A DNA stretch of 64,000 nucleotides from Alisma plantago-aquatica (GCA_963693085.1 OY856409.1:1336141915-1336205914), one strand, 5' to 3'; shown: positions 1-11,901, counted from the first letter of the stretch. Made by a program: numbers and translations. The notes: generated by a model from the letters alone, not told the origin.

Positions 1-535
1 CATCCCTTGTATTTGGTTAGAGGTACATTTATTGAGCCTGAAGGAATCTCATATCACTTCAAGGCTTAACATACAAATGATTGAGAAATTAATAACATTC
101 ATCGATCCCACCATGAGCCTAAAGGAATCTCATATCATTTCAGGGCTTAACATCCCTTGCAAATGAATGAGAAATTAATCTTGGTTCTTGAAATGTGGCA
201 AAATTGGACATTCTTTTTGAAGTAAACAATTAAGGGGGGGTCTTATTGACTTACACATATGATTCTATGGCTATCTTTTTGAAATGACAAAGGGGGAGAA
301 ATAATATAAATCAAAATAAATGAGTTTCATGCTCTCGTGGCTTAACATTAATTGATGTTATACTCCTTAAGAGATGGATACTATGTTCCATATTTCTTTA
401 GGAATAATTAGCACACATTTAATGAAAACAAGAATATGCTTTCATCTAAGGTAAATCTTAGGTATGAAACTCATCTCATTTAAATCATTTTGATTATATT
501 TTAGAAATGTTTGTCATCTTCAAAAAGGAGGAGAT
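1..535 (+). mobile_element. 3' internal end of a SIRE-like copia element (partial)
   Basis: This is non-coding DNA directly upstream of the LTR that starts at 536. It holds three purine tracts: a G run near 234-240, caaagggggagaa near 288-300, and aaaaaggaggagat (522-535), which touches the LTR and is the natural polypurine primer. Several purine tracts before the 3' LTR are a known trait of SIRE/Maximus copia elements. No pol or env-like reading frame is visible, so the coding part lies left of the window. The SIRE assignment is inferred from LTR style and these tracts. Confidence 0.6.
34..179 (+). repeat. Direct repeat in the SIRE-like 3' untranslated region
   Basis: Two copies, 34-93 and 115-179, share gagcct(g/a)aaggaatctcat, then ggcttaacat and gagaaattaat. 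They differ at a handful of positions and by a small indel. They lie downstream of where pol would end and look like an internal duplication of the element's 3' untranslated region. Confidence 0.75.
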
Positions 536-893
536 TGTTGGCTAAATTGGACATTAATATACCATTTGTTTTGATGATAAAAAACATTTCATTCTTGTAG
601 ATCTAACGTGCTATTTGAGTATTTTAGGGTCCAAGGAAATAAGGAATCGGATAATTGAAGATCAACATAAATGGAAGATCAATGTGCTTAAATATTCAAT
701 ATTTTCATGATTGTACTCAATGTAAAAATGTGTACAAGTATATAATGTACAAGTACCTAGATATCATGTAAATCAAGTGTTATATCTTCCTCATCCACTC
801 ACAATCCTTTGACAAGTTTTCCCCAGAGTTAGAGTCACCATCACCCATGATACACACACTTAGAAGGTGATTCAATAGAAATAGTGACTCTCT

Positions 894-1192
894 CAGTCGA
901 CAAACTTCTCGACCGAGACACACTCAGTCGAAGATTTTCTCGACCGAGAACCACTTCGGTCTAAGTCACAAGTACGGATCAATAACTTATACACTTGTGC
1001 CCTAAAACAAGTTTTCGATCGAGAATATCTTCGACCGAGCAAGCTTCGACCCAAAGTCCATGATCGTTAGACCAAGTGGTTGGAGGTTGGGGGTTGGAAA
1101 TATCCCTTGCAACAATTTTTCCCCAATCCCCTCCTCGGTCGAAGAAAAGTTTGACCGAGACACATCTCGGTCGACAAGTTCCTCGACCGAGA
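894..1192 (+). repeat. Array of CTCGGTCGA inverted repeats in the SIRE-like LTR
   Basis: At least four hairpin-like pairs built on CTC(A/G)GTCGA and TCGACCGAG lie upstream of the TATA box. The cleanest is 1165-1192: TCTCGGTCGA, an 8-nt loop, then TCGACCGAGA, a perfect 10-bp stem. Palindromic motifs upstream of the promoter are known in Sireviruses; a regulatory role here is inference. Confidence 0.8.
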
Positions 1193-1328
1193 TAGGTTCT
1201 GGATTGTTCCTTTCAACTCGAAACAATTAGCCATTACAAGCCAATTAATGGATACCTAATGGCTAATTAAGTACTAAGAACACTCTATAAACCCTCTAGA
1301 ACGTCCCTTAGTACTTGCAAACTATTCC

Positions 1329-1336
1329 TATAAATA
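1329..1336 (+). promoter_or_regulatory. TATA box of the SIRE-like LTR
   Basis: TATAAATA is followed by ggagaggtc, about 790 bp into the LTR and downstream of the palindrome block. Transcription would be expected to start roughly 30 bp downstream. Confidence 0.65.
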
Positions 1337-2100
1337 GGAGAGGTCTTAGCACACCTAGAACACACAACTACACTTGAGAATACATTCTAGTGAGCAACTA
1401 AGCAAGATCTACACTTACCATCTTATTTTGCTTGCCTCAATTTTGTGTCCTATAGATACAATCTCCTAGCCACCACATATAGCCTCGTCCATCTTAAGTG
1501 GATAGGATATCTATACGCTTGATATAGGATCCAAGCCTTGTACTCAATTGGATAAGTATTTTCTTTCTTCCAATCTTTTTCTTCTATATTGTATATTGTT
1601 CTCCTTGACTACTCCTAGGTTTGGAGGTTGTTGAAAGGAGGTTGCTTGGAGATACTTCTTGGTGAAGAAGGATGCTTTGAGGTTTGCTTGATATTACTTC
1701 AAGGAAGGCTGCTTCAAGGGAGTTTGGAGCTACTTCTAAAGGAAGGCTATCTCAAGGTGGTGGAGCTACTTCAAGGTGTTGAAGGCTGCTCCAAGATTTG
1801 CTCGTGGTTACTTTAAGAAGGATGCTTCACGGGGGTTGAGGCTACTTTGAGTGAATGGTGATTGTATTTTATGTAACATCCTTGTGAGGTAATAAAATAA
1901 ATCGCTTTCAAAATCCCAATTGGAAACAATTGGGTAGTGGACTGACTACCTTTAATTCCAAAGGTAGGAACCACTCTACGTCCAAGTGCCTTCCTTGTTC
2001 CCCCTCCTTATTTAGTTGAGTGCTTTAATATATTTTTATTATTTAATTAATTTTAAAAGTTCCAAAAAGCTCTATTCACCCCCTCTAGATCTTTCAGACA

Positions 2101-3500
2101 TGTAATAGGGCAAAGTGGGGATGGCGAGTGTTGAGGAAAATTTGCACAAGGTTGTCTGAGATGTTATGACATGTACAGCATAGACCAACTAATGCACCTA
2201 TTTGAAGCAGTGTTATTGAGTCAATCATAATGAAAAGAAGCAAACAATAACTTGGAAAGAGTTTATAAAGAGAGATTTTAAATCTTTACATCTTGATTAA
2301 AATGTGATCCATAACAAATCTGATTGAAAAAAGGATCCATGCAGTTGACTCCAATATGGTTGAGATTATATTATAATGATGAGTGAGGTGATATTAATTA
2401 TGAAAATTGACTTGTAATATTTAATGAAATGTGAAAACATACGTTGAACATATGAAATTGCAAAATATAAAATTTGATGTATGAATCCTTAGTTAAATAC
2501 ATTGAAAATCACTTGTTATAGTAAAAGTTTAAATGTGAAAATTGAAGTGATGGTCATATTCTAGATATCTATAAAAAATACTATAAATTTTCTTCCATCC
2601 ATCTACTGCAATATTCTCTATTTCCCCTTTCCTCATAAGTATGCTTCTTGATCTTTCCTATTTCATTTCATGCTACTCTCCCTTCCCTTCCCTTCCCTTC
2701 CCTCTTTCCTATTTTCAATCTTAAAAAGTTAATGAATTATTTAATCCCATTTTTCCCTTTAAATCATTCTCATCTATTCCTTGTGGGTTATGCATTGGTC
2801 TCCCAACTTCTTGCTTTACCTTCTACCACAACTTTTAGTTGTCCCTTTAAATGCTAAAAGCACAAAAATTAATAAAATGTAGATGTCTTGAATATATGCA
2901 CTTGGGTCTAGGATAGTATACTTTTCACCTTTGATGCATTCTTGACTAGTAGGGTGCCATTGTTAGATTCACCAATTTTCGAAGGAAACATATGATATTT
3001 TGGAATGTATCTTCACATTCCTCCTCATTACTCTATTGGCATCCTCTCAACTGTCTTGTTGAACTTTCATACACCTTGATAAAAAATTTACATCTTACTC
3101 AATGCTAGACAAATATGTTCTATCTAAAATGGAAAGAAAAGAAAAATCTTATTCATCCTTGTGTTGTACACATCCCATGGCATACATAGTTTGATCCTAG
3201 GAGAGAGAAGCTGAAATTGCATAATCAATCTATCATATCATTATTAGGGGGATCTAATATTTTTCATTGACCTACCTAATAATGTTCTTAGGGTTGCTAA
3301 TAAATGTTGATTATGTTTACACCTCAAATTCTATCATAGTGTTAGATCGTGTCAAGCATAGCATTGACAAATTCATTGCAGTGCACACATGGATGATCCT
3401 TGATATTATCTTTTCCCTCTCCTCAATTGAATCAACTATTAAATAAAGAAGAAGACTCAAAGTTTGATCATTGGGCCAAGGGTAACATTAATTAGATCAA
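2101..3500. other. Unassigned AT-rich DNA
   Basis: No convincing gene. A (cccttccctt)-type low-complexity run sits near 2672-2706. About 2240-2300 contains a short stretch reminiscent of a retrotransposon gag (W-x-x-F-x-x-x-F spacing), but stops surround it and I do not call it. Confidence 0.4.
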
Positions 3501-4080
3501 GACACCATAAACCCACAATTCAATCAGTATATGTTGCTTGATAAGGAAAAGTTCCTTAAACAGGCAAAGGCCACATCACCTTCATGCCAAGGATTTATAT
3601 TAAATGTTTTAGGTTTTATATAAATATATAAAAGCCTCAAGGAAAGTTAGGGCTACTAAATTTTGGAAGGCCTCAAAATTCACTGAGGATTCATCTATAA
3701 TACCCTTCTATGATTAAAAAACCCCGCCTTTAAAGACATAAAAGATCACTACTACAAAGCCCAATCCAGGATTTGATGGAATAGGGAATCTAGGCTATAT
3801 TAATAGCTAAAATGGGCAAGATCCAAAAGGTAAGTTTCTATGTTTGACTCTCTAACTTTACTCAAAATGCAATTGACAAAAATATTCTACGATTGAGATT
3901 TCTTCTCTATTGAGCTCACAAAAATTAGACTTTCTACCTCCCACACAAGCTTGTAGTCCTCAGACCTCAAGGATTGAAATTGTGTATCATTTTTCATGAC
4001 CTTGGCTAACACCTCTCACATTGGAATCTTTTTGTAGGACTTTAAAGATATGATATAAATAGATAGAACCATATTGTATG
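3500..4080 (+). repeat. Copy A (left part) of a ~0.82-kb tandem repeat
   Basis: This segment, with shared words such as gaaagttaggg, cctcaaaattcact and catgacct(c/t)gg, is the diverged counterpart of 26980-27460. Copy A continues after copia-1 at 26657-26930. The tract tttatataaatatataaaag near 3612-3632 resembles a promoter, so the repeat may be an old LTR, but that is unproven. Confidence 0.6.
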
Positions 4081-4519
4081 TGTTGATATGTATGCCCAGA
4101 GAGCCAGTCATTTGATGATTGTAATGTGGCATTAAGTACTTGATTTGATAATGTTAATAAAGGAAATTATGTGTATTTATGTTTGTATCAGTTATGAGAT
4201 GATGACACGTCATAATATATATCTAATGAATGATGTTGCTCAATGACATATGTCTTCAGGTTTAGGACCTGAAGAATGAGATCATATGTATGATAAGAGT
4301 ACATACATTCTTGTTATGTACCTAGTCATATATAAATGGAAATAAAATAGATAAAAATAATACATAAAACTAGTATGTGTGTTGATTGATGATATAATCT
4401 CACTAGCCATGATACTGGATATCAAGTCAAACACATAGGTACATGTTAGAGAACAGTGTACCAGATAGACCCACCTTGAGAGTGATACATGAAAACTATG
4501 AATGGTAGTCAAAATCAGC
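4081..4519 (+). mobile_element. Copia-1 5' LTR, left piece
   Basis: These are the first 439 bp of the 5' LTR, aligning with 24800-25242 of the 3' LTR. It is interrupted after tcagc by the gypsy insertion, which duplicated those five bases. The intact 3' LTR reads gaaatcagctctcaaa at the same place, confirming the empty site. Confidence 0.88.
4515..4519. repeat. Left target-site duplication (tcagc) of the gypsy element
   Basis: tcagc here is repeated exactly at 14348-14352, directly outside the two LTRs. Five bp is the expected length for Ty3/gypsy integrase. Confidence 0.93.
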
Positions 4520-5454
4520 TGTCACACCCCAATCTCACACTAACCACAGACCACGAGATTAAGGCGCGACAGGATGGGATTTACACATAAGCCAACCACT
4601 CTTCACTTTTTAAAGCATTTTAAAGAGATTAATAGGATAATACGATTTATGCTGTAAAATGAAACTAAACAAACTGCGGAAGCATCTTTATTAAATTGAA
4701 TAGCAATAAAAATAGAATCTACAACATATTACATTATCTGACATAAAATAAAGCATAACAGTTAATTTACATCTTTATACACATTCTCTCTCACTCACAC
4801 CTTGTCCCGAAGATCGAGGGGAATGGACTAAGAGACCTCTAACTAGACTAACTACAAACCTTTTATCAACTAAGCGTTAGGATGAAACGATCTTTCTGAT
4901 CCTTGATGCTGTTGCTGACCTGAAAATGTTTGAGTAGAGGGATGAGCCTACTCACTCAGTGAATATCATTTCACTTAGATATCACTAAATAACTCGTCAG
5001 GTTTATTAACTAAAAATAAATAGATATACAGTTCAAGCAGGGCAGTTCTACTGACATAGCAGATATACAGATAATAATCTCATTTCTAAGCATCAATCAG
5101 TAGTTCAGATAGATGAACAGATTATACAAATTTACTGTGAACCTACTTGATTATTTATTCATTTTATTATTATGCCCTAAATATATGCAGTGTACTCTGC
5201 ATATAAAGATCCGCAACAAGTCCATGCTACGGTCCCACCGTATAAGACTTAGCGAGACACCCGGGAAATGCTAAGTCTGACTGCTGTCCTGGTCTGCACA
5301 GGACTCTCAGGCACTCAAGGGCCTCACTGTACTCTCAGGCGCTCAAGGGCCTCACCGCAGGTCCTAGGCACTCAGGGGCCTCTCTGCAGTATTCTAGTAC
5401 TCTAGACTCCTCCTTTAACCTGAGCACACAGGCGGAGAGTCTCACAGGGTTACC

Positions 5455-5581
5455 TTCGTGACACAAGCACGAATGGTGTTAAATTACCAAGTTTTCCTTT
5501 TCCCAGTGCGATCGTGACTCACGCACGATTGTTGTTAGACACTGTCTCTCTTTCCTCGTTTGTCCGTGACACAGGCACGGA
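5455..5581. repeat. Three covarying 6-bp hairpins with 7-nt loops in the gypsy LTR
   Basis: The hairpins are TTCGTG/CACGAA (5455-5473), ATCGTG/CACGAT (5511-5529) and TCCGTG/CACGGA (5563-5581). All have 7-nt loops: acacaag, actcacg, acacagg. The outer base pairs differ among the three but always pair. The right LTR keeps the same set from 12858. Confidence 0.85.
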
Positions 5582-5952
5582 TGATGTTGCAACACGAGTT
5601 TCACCCCTAAGTTGCAGATACCTCTTAGGGGTTCTACGGTGTTAGGGCACCTAGGTCTATTAATTAATTAACAGATAAACAATTAAACAGGATTATCGCA
5701 TTACAACTGTTAAACATAGAATTTCCTCTTTCTCATCATTCTGATCATGCATTTCAAGTTCCAATGAACTTATCACACTAAAATGTACATGCTACACTGT
5801 TTAAAGGTCATATCAACTGATACTGAAGCAAATAGGCATTTAAAATGAGTTAAATAATGATTTCTAAATGAACTGCCACTCACCCACTTCGGTGTGTTCG
5901 TATACACCGAAAAACGTCCACAAACACGCCTAATTTTGCCCTTTACAGCAAC

Positions 5953-6312
5953 GTGCACGCCGTGCACCTAGACTGCACGTCGTGCACCTTCAGTGCACTT
6001 CTATTCTACTTTTCTGCACCTTTGCACGCCGTGCAATCTGACCTTGCACGCCGTGCAAACTGACTTGCACGCCGTGCAAACTGACTTGCACACCGTGCAA
6101 ACTGACTTGCACGCCGTGCAAACTGACTTGCACGTCGTGCAAACTGACTTGCACGTCGTGCACCTGGGCTGAAACTCGTTCCGCTATCTGTAACTTTGCA
6201 CGCCGTGCAATCTGACTTTGCACGCCGTGCAACCTGCGCAGAAACGGAAATCCCCTAAATCAGCTTTCTGAAATGTTGCACGCCGTGCAAAACAGATTTG
6301 CACGCCGTGCAA
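5953..6312. repeat. 13-unit TTGCACGCCGTGCAA palindrome array (3' LTR copy)
   Basis: There are thirteen copies of a 13-15-bp palindrome around TGCACG(C/T)CGTGCA, starting at 5953, 5974, 6022, 6043, 6065, 6086, 6107, 6128, 6149, 6196, 6218, 6275 and 6298. The middle ones repeat every 21 bp with spacer actgact. On the minus strand the array sits 730-1090 bp into the LTR. A minus-strand ORF through it (a repeated seven-residue unit) is a by-product of the 21-bp period. Confidence 0.93.
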
Positions 6313-7044
6313 CCTGCGCAGGGGCGGAAATTGCAGAAATAAAAGAGGAGATTGGGGTCGATTCAGTGGACGATTCTTACCCGAATCACTCCTATAGCTT
6401 CGGAATGTCCTAGCAAGCAGTTGGCAAGAAGAAAGAACGGAGGGGAAAGCACCGTTCGCTCCCTAGACCATCTCCATGGTCGTCTTCTTCATGGCTGCAG
6501 GAGGAAGAAGAAGGTGAAGAAGAAGAAGATGATGCATCCGGTTGGTTTGGCTGGAGAAGATGAAGAAATCGAAGAAGAACGGAGAAGGAAGGAGCTTGGT
6601 TGCCTAGCTTCTCCTCTAGCTTGCTCTCTCTCCCTTTCTCCTTCTCTGTTTTTCCCAAGCGGCAACCGAAGGAAATGAACTATCGTTCATTCCAAAGTCG
6701 GTTAATAGAGTTAAAAAGGAAAAACTGAAGGAAAGGATAAGGAAGGGCGCCCAGGGGGCCGGATGTAAATTGCCCAAAAACTTTCCGAAATTACACATAG
6801 GTCCATGTACACTAAAAAGCTTATATCTTTTTACTCGTAGGTCGGTTTCACATGATTTCTTCGGCAACGGATTAAGCACAAACTTGTCCTCAACCTTAGG
6901 ACAAGAAAACAAGCTAATGATACATTAACACTAGCTCAAAGCTCAAAACACTATTAACAAAAGCAAGTACTCATCTCAACATAACTAGTTCAATTATGCA
7001 CTAACCAAGGTACTTACTGGTAAAATGAAATGTGGGTCTTAACA

Positions 7045-7057
7045 ATCTCCCTCCCTT
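7045..7057 (-). promoter_or_regulatory. Polypurine tract of the gypsy element
   Basis: The minus strand reads AAGGGAGGGAGAT, touching the 3' LTR. This is the expected primer for plus-strand DNA synthesis. Confidence 0.88.
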
Positions 7058-7080
7058 ATAAGAATTTCGTCCCGAAATTC

Positions 7081-10000
7081 CTAAAAGAGAAAAGGAAACT
7101 TGTTACGCATTTCTGATTCAAGCTCCCACGTAGCTTCCTCTATATTGTGATTCCTCCACAAAACCTTCACTAAAGGTATCTCCCGGTTCTTAAGCTCTTT
7201 GATCCGGTGATCAACTATCTGCACTGGTCCTTCTACATAGGACACATCTGTTCTAAGCTGCGCCGGTTCTGGATCTAGAATCTTTTCTGTACCGGGATGA
7301 CACTTTTTCAGCATAGACACATGGAAGACATCATGAAGATCTTCCAACTCATACGGCAAATCCAACCTGTAAGCTACAGGTCCAATCCTCTCAACAATAG
7401 GATATGGACCCATATACCTAGGAGTCAACTTACCCCTCTTGCCAAACCTCATCACTCCCTTCCACGGTGAAACCTTCAAGTAAACCTCATCTCCAACCTC
7501 AAACTCAAGAGGTCGACGTCGTCTTTCTGCATAACTTTTCTGTCTGTCCTGAGCAGCTTTCAACTGTTCCCTGATCACAGATATCTTCTCTGTAGTTACA
7601 TCAACTAGCTCAGGTCCAAGAATTTCCTTCTCACCCACCTCGTACCAACAAACTGGCGATCTACACTTCCTGCCATAAAGAGCTTCATATGGGGCCATTC
7701 CAAGACTAGAATGGTAGCTGTTGTTATATGCAAACTCCATCAGGCTTAAGTGTTCTTCCCAGTTATCTCTGAACTGTAGCACGTATGCTCTCAGCATGTC
7801 TTCAAGGGTCTGAATGGTCCTCTCAGATTGACCATCCGTCTGCGGATGAAATGTTGTACTGAACTTCAGCCTTGTGCCCAACGCATGATGTAACTGATTC
7901 CAGAATCTAGATGTAAACTTTGGATCTCTGTCAGAAATAATGGAAACTGGAATCCCATGCAACCTGATTACTTCCTTCACATAGACTTTAGCCAACTTTG
8001 AAACGTCAAAGGTTGACTTGACAGGAAGAAAGTGAGCAGACTTAGTTAGTCTATCCACAATCACCCATATCGAGTCTGAACCCTTAGGCGTCCTGGGTAA
8101 TCCTACCACAAAGTCCATCGTGATGTGTTCCCATTTCCATTCTGGTATAGGAAGCGACTGCAAAGTACCAGCAGGTTTCTGATGCTCAGCCTTAACCTGC
8201 TGACACACCCCGCACCTAGCCACATATTCAGCCACATCCTTTTTCATACCAGACCACCAGTACAGCTCTTTGAGATTCCTGTACATCTTTGTGTTACCTG
8301 GATGCATAGAATACATAGAAGTATGTGCTTCCTCAAGAATCTTCTCTTTCAGCTCACTGTTTCCAGGTACACATAACCTATCATGAAGATACAACATGCC
8401 TTTATCAGAAAACCTGAACTCTGTTCTCTTACCTTCTGACATATCCTGCATAATTTGCCTCAACTCATCATCACTCTGTTGCAACTGCTTAATCTGTTCA
8501 TAGAAAGTAGGTTTGACCTGCATCAGAGCAATCAACCCACTTTGTCCAATCACATCCAAGTCTAAGTTCAACCTTCGCATATCTACAAGCAAGTCTCTCT
8601 TGAAACATGCCATAGAAAATGCATTTGTTGTTGAACTTGACTTTCTACTCAAAGCATCAGCTACAACATTCGCCTTACCAGGATGGTAATCGATTGTCAC
8701 ATCATAGTCCTTGATCAGCTCAAGCCATCTGCGCTGTCTTAAATTCAAATCCTTCTGAGTGAAGATATATTTCAAGCTCTTATGGTCTGTAAACATCTGA
8801 CATGTCTCACCATACAAGTAATGACGCCATGTCTTAAGAGCATGAACTATAGCAGCTAATTCCAAATCATGGACCGGGTAATTCTCTTCATTCTTCTTAA
8901 GCTGTCTAGATGCGTAAGCCACAACTTTGCCTTCTTGCATCAGTACACAGCCCAAACCTCTCCTGGAAGCATCACAGAACACTGTATAGCCTTTTTCTGC
9001 TTCAGGCAAAACCAACACTGGTGTTGAAGTCAACCTTTTCTTCAAAATCTGAAAACTTCTCTCACAGTTATCAGACCAAACAAACGGTACATCCTTCCTC
9101 GTCAAGCGTGTCAAAGGTGATGCTAACGCACTGAAGTTCTGTATGAACCTTCTATAATAACCTGCTAATCCCAAGAAACTTCTGATCTCAGTAGGAGTCT
9201 TAGGTTGTTCCCACTGAAGTACAGAATCAACCTTCTTAGGGTCAACACTAACTCCACCTCTCGAGATAACATGTCCAAGAAATGCTACCTCGGCCAACCA
9301 GAACTCGCATTTGCTAAATTTCGCAAACAACTGGTGTTGTCTCAACAACTGCAACACTACTCTCAAGTGTTGCTCATGCTGTGCATCGTCTCTGGAGTAG
9401 ATTAGAATATCATCTATAAAGACTACAATAAACTGATCTAGGAACGGTTTGAAAATCCGGTTCATCATATCCATAAAGGCTACTGGGGCATTGGTCAGTC
9501 CAAACGACATGACCAAAAACTCATAATGCCCATACCTGGTTCTGAAAGCTGTTTTGGGAATATCTGAAGCCTTTATCCTAAGATGATGATATCCAGATCT
9601 CAAATCAATTTTAGAAAAGATCATCGCTCCACGCAACTGATCAAACAGATCATCTATTCTCGGCAATGGATACTTGTTCTTTATAGTGATCTTGTTCAGT
9701 TGCCTGTAATCTATACAGAGATGCATGGTACCATCCTTTTTCTTAACAAACAGGACTGGAGCACCCCACGGTGAAGAGCTGGGTCTAATAAAACCCTTAT
9801 CTAGCAACTCCTGTAACTGCACCTTGAGTTCCTTCAACTCAGCAGGTGCCATTCTATAGGCTGGCAGTGCTACTGGATGACTACCTGGATATATCTGAAT
9901 CTCCAAATCCAAGTCTCTGACAGGAGGTAGGCCTGGCAAATCTTCTGGAAAAACATCAGAAAACTCACAAACCACGGGCACATCATAAACACTGGCGGTG

Positions 10001-10608
10001 CTCTTCTCTGCTCTGGTGTCAATCACATGAGCAAGGAACGCTTCACATCCTTTCTGTAACATCTTATCAGCTACAACAGCTGATATTATGCACGTAGGCA
10101 GAACTTTCCTGTCTCCAGTAAAGACACAAGAAAATTCCTCTAGTTGAAAGGTAGCTTCCTTCTTCCAACAATCGAGTTGCACTCGATATGTTTCAAGACA
10201 ATCCATACCCAAGATGACTTGAAAGGTATTTACATCCAAAGGTATGAGATTAGCAGCGAAGGTAAAACCTCCAAAAGATAACAAGCATCCGGGACAAGAC
10301 CCAGATAAAATTGTTGGTCCACCTAGTGGAACCCTCAACACTAACTCATCTGCCAACTCTTGAGTTAACAGATTAAGTTCACCAACTAAAGAACGTCGTA
10401 TAAAAGAGTGAGTAGCTCCCGGATCTATCAAAACTGAAACTGGTATACTATTAAACAAAAACATTTCTCCTGTAACAACTTGTGAAGAAATTATACCTTC
10501 CTGAGGTGTCAAAGAAAAGAAACGTGCTGAAGCTCTCCCTCTTCCACGATGTCCTCTTTGACCACTCCTGCCACTAGAAACTCCACCACCTCTAGAACCA
10601 GAAGCCAC
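7081..10608 (-). CDS. pol: Gypsy chromovirus Pol polyprotein (protease, RT, RNase H, integrase, chromodomain)
   Basis: The open frame is 1175 codons. Domains by residue: protease with active-site triad D-P-G followed by ATHSFI (62-70), a variant of the usual D-S/T-G; reverse transcriptase ~230-410 with FIDD at 397-400; RNase H ~540-660 with FCDAS and TDHKSL; integrase zinc finger ~762-802 with HPG and C-x2-C; integrase core with Asp832, Asp893 and Glu929 (35 residues between the last two); GPY motif ~1066-1069; chromodomain-like end ~1128-1175 with VLWRNHN and ATWE. Domain order is that of Ty3/gypsy, and the tail marks a chromovirus, a family that targets heterochromatin through this module. 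The listed Met is only the first after an in-frame TAG at 10723-10725; the frame continues from gag, so the natural start is near 11781. All core catalytic residues I could locate are present. Confidence 0.95.
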   Translation of the reverse strand: MASGSRGGGVSSGRSGQRGHRGRGRASARFFSLTPQEGIISSQVVTGEMFLFNSIPVSVLIDPGATHSFIRRSLVGELNLLTQELADELVLRVPLGGPTILSGSCPGCLLSFGGFTFAANLIPLDVNTFQVILGMDCLETYRVQLDCWKKEATFQLEEFSCVFTGDRKVLPTCIISAVVADKMLQKGCEAFLAHVIDTRAEKSTASVYDVPVVCEFSDVFPEDLPGLPPVRDLDLEIQIYPGSHPVALPAYRMAPAELKELKVQLQELLDKGFIRPSSSPWGAPVLFVKKKDGTMHLCIDYRQLNKITIKNKYPLPRIDDLFDQLRGAMIFSKIDLRSGYHHLRIKASDIPKTAFRTRYGHYEFLVMSFGLTNAPVAFMDMMNRIFKPFLDQFIVVFIDDILIYSRDDAQHEQHLRVVLQLLRQHQLFAKFSKCEFWLAEVAFLGHVISRGGVSVDPKKVDSVLQWEQPKTPTEIRSFLGLAGYYRRFIQNFSALASPLTRLTRKDVPFVWSDNCERSFQILKKRLTSTPVLVLPEAEKGYTVFCDASRRGLGCVLMQEGKVVAYASRQLKKNEENYPVHDLELAAIVHALKTWRHYLYGETCQMFTDHKSLKYIFTQKDLNLRQRRWLELIKDYDVTIDYHPGKANVVADALSRKSSSTTNAFSMACFKRDLLVDMRRLNLDLDVIGQSGLIALMQVKPTFYEQIKQLQQSDDELRQIMQDMSEGKRTEFRFSDKGMLYLHDRLCVPGNSELKEKILEEAHTSMYSMHPGNTKMYRNLKELYWWSGMKKDVAEYVARCGVCQQVKAEHQKPAGTLQSLPIPEWKWEHITMDFVVGLPRTPKGSDSIWVIVDRLTKSAHFLPVKSTFDVSKLAKVYVKEVIRLHGIPVSIISDRDPKFTSRFWNQLHHALGTRLKFSTTFHPQTDGQSERTIQTLEDMLRAYVLQFRDNWEEHLSLMEFAYNNSYHSSLGMAPYEALYGRKCRSPVCWYEVGEKEILGPELVDVTTEKISVIREQLKAAQDRQKSYAERRRRPLEFEVGDEVYLKVSPWKGVMRFGKRGKLTPRYMGPYPIVERIGPVAYRLDLPYELEDLHDVFHVSMLKKCHPGTEKILDPEPAQLRTDVSYVEGPVQIVDHRIKELKNREIPLVKVLWRNHNIEEATWELESEMRNKFPFLF

Positions 10609-11781
10609 AGAAGAACTCGGTCCTTCAGCTAGAGGTTGTCTCTGAACATCATAAAACTGAGACTGAGAAGCTTGTGATGCTGCTGGTTGAAGCTGAGGAC
10701 AAAACTTCTTTATATGTCCTATCTACCCACAATGAAAACACTCTACATAGTTTGAACCCTCACATTGCCCATGGTGGAACCTTCCACAAGCATTACATAC
10801 TCGCATCTCCTGCCTCTGTGGACCAGTCACAGAAGTAGATGATCCAGATGGCTGCTCTCTAGACGCGCTACTCCATCTCCTTGGGTTGTATCCCCCTCTG
10901 CCTCTAGAAGTAGTGACATCCTCAGATCTCTGTCTGCCGAAACAACCAAAACCACGCCCAAGTTTAGAAAAGAAACTTCTACCTCCACCTCTGTATCCAC
11001 TACTGGATTGCCCTCTACTGAAATCTGCAGATCTCTTCTTAGACTCGGGCACCTTATCAACATTCACAGATTCTTCAACCTATCTGGCAGCCTCAACAAA
11101 CTCGCCAAAGTTCTCTCTGTTCCTCCTGCTAGTAGCAGAAACTGTATGCCGAATCTCTGGCCTTAGCCCTTCTTGAAACCTTTTGCATCTTTCTATGTTG
11201 TCGGGAACAAGCTGCGGACAGAAGTTTGCTAACCGGGTGAAAAGTGCTTCATACTCAGTAACTGTCATGTTCCCCTGCTTGATATTCTGTAACTGCCTGA
11301 TTTTCTCATTAAGAAAAGTGGGTGGATAGAATTTGAGATGAAACTCCTCAGAGAAATCCTGCCAGGAAAGCTCTGTACCTCCCCTCTTTTCCTCCACACC
11401 ATGCCACCACAACTCTGCATCGCCTGTCAAAAGGTAGACTGCATGATTAATCTTCTTATCTTCTGGAAGCCCCATCAGACGAAAGACCTTTTCTATCTGT
11501 CTAAACCACTCATCAGCCTCTGCTGGATCTGTAGTGCCACTAAACTCTGTGCCACCAAGCTTCTTTACAAGCTCATAAGATCGCATCAGATCCTTACTGC
11601 TGGTAGAAATAGAAGCTCGTCTATCAGCTTTGTACTTCTCCCTAGTTTCTAGAAACATCATGTACATACGGGATGCTTCATCCACATGGCCACCACCACC
11701 TAGACCCAAATACAAAGGATCAGGGCCAACATGGCTCTCGGCCTGATCATCACGATCAAAGCCTCTTCCTGCCATCTGCAA
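10609..11781 (-). pseudogene. gag: Gypsy gag, broken by two in-frame TAG codons
   Basis: This is in the same frame as pol. Gag begins at Met near 11781 and includes the capsid-like retrotransposon gag domain (for example YLLTGDAELWW, then EFHLKFYPP, about residues 110-160). TAG at 11080-11082 ends the first part after 233 codons. Reading stays open in frame to a second TAG at 10723-10725, which falls inside the nucleocapsid zinc knuckle (C-x2-C-x4-H-x4-C), just after the second cysteine. The region between is basic and Ser/Gly/Arg-rich, as expected for nucleocapsid. Both stops are TAG and there is no frameshift, so each could be one substitution. With the stops, capsid and Pol cannot be made as one chain except by readthrough. 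Confidence 0.9.
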
Positions 11782-11901
11782 TGATATAACAGAATATTTC
11801 CTGTTAGAAAACTACAGATAGAAGAAAGGCACCTAAACCTTAATCCTATTGGTCTCTTATCGTCCCCTGACCTGGACTCTGAGTAACTATGTACTCAACA
11901 T

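Larger units (their letters stand above)
536..2100 (+). mobile_element. 3' LTR of a SIRE-like Ty1/copia element
   Basis: The LTR begins TGTTGGCTAAATTGG right after a polypurine tract and ends TTTCAGACA, giving TG...CA ends over 1565 bp. It has a TATA box at 1329-1336, a palindrome-rich block before it (894-1192), and a pyrimidine-rich end (attcaccccctctag) typical of SIRE LTRs. A short ORF at 1628-1816 comes from degenerate ttcaag/gctact repeats in the U5-like part and is not taken as a gene. The matching 5' LTR is outside the window, so a target duplication cannot be checked. Confidence 0.75.
4520..7044 (-). mobile_element. 3' LTR of the gypsy element
   Basis: 2525 bp with TG...CA ends. It contains a 13-unit palindrome array (5953-6312), three matched hairpins (5455-5581), and repeated aggc...gcct motifs near 5310-5380. 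It is about 98 bp longer than the other LTR, mainly because it has five more palindrome units, while the other copy has a few extra bases in an agaaga tract and a ctct tract. Confidence 0.95.

Noticed and set aside
1628..1816. 62-codon ORF in the SIRE-like LTR
   Set aside because: Encoded by degenerate ttcaag/gctact repeats in the LTR; no family resemblance.
2230..2300. Possible gag-like fragment after the SIRE-like LTR
   Set aside because: Only a short motif-like stretch between stops; not distinguishable from chance.
5990..6232. Minus-strand ORF with a repeated seven-residue unit
   Set aside because: It is the translation of the 21-bp palindrome array; the period is a multiple of three, so the frame stays open by chance.
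5953..6312. CRISPR-like regular repeats
   Set aside because: Spacers are constant, not unique, the repeats are simple palindromes, and the context is a plant LTR.
6352..6678. Charged, Lys/Glu-rich ORF duplicated in both LTRs (also 13649-13981)
   Set aside because: It comes from gaagaag repeats inside the LTR and runs antisense to the element; no start context or domain.
8125..9774. Several plus-strand ORFs antisense to pol
   Set aside because: Shadows of the real minus-strand pol frame.
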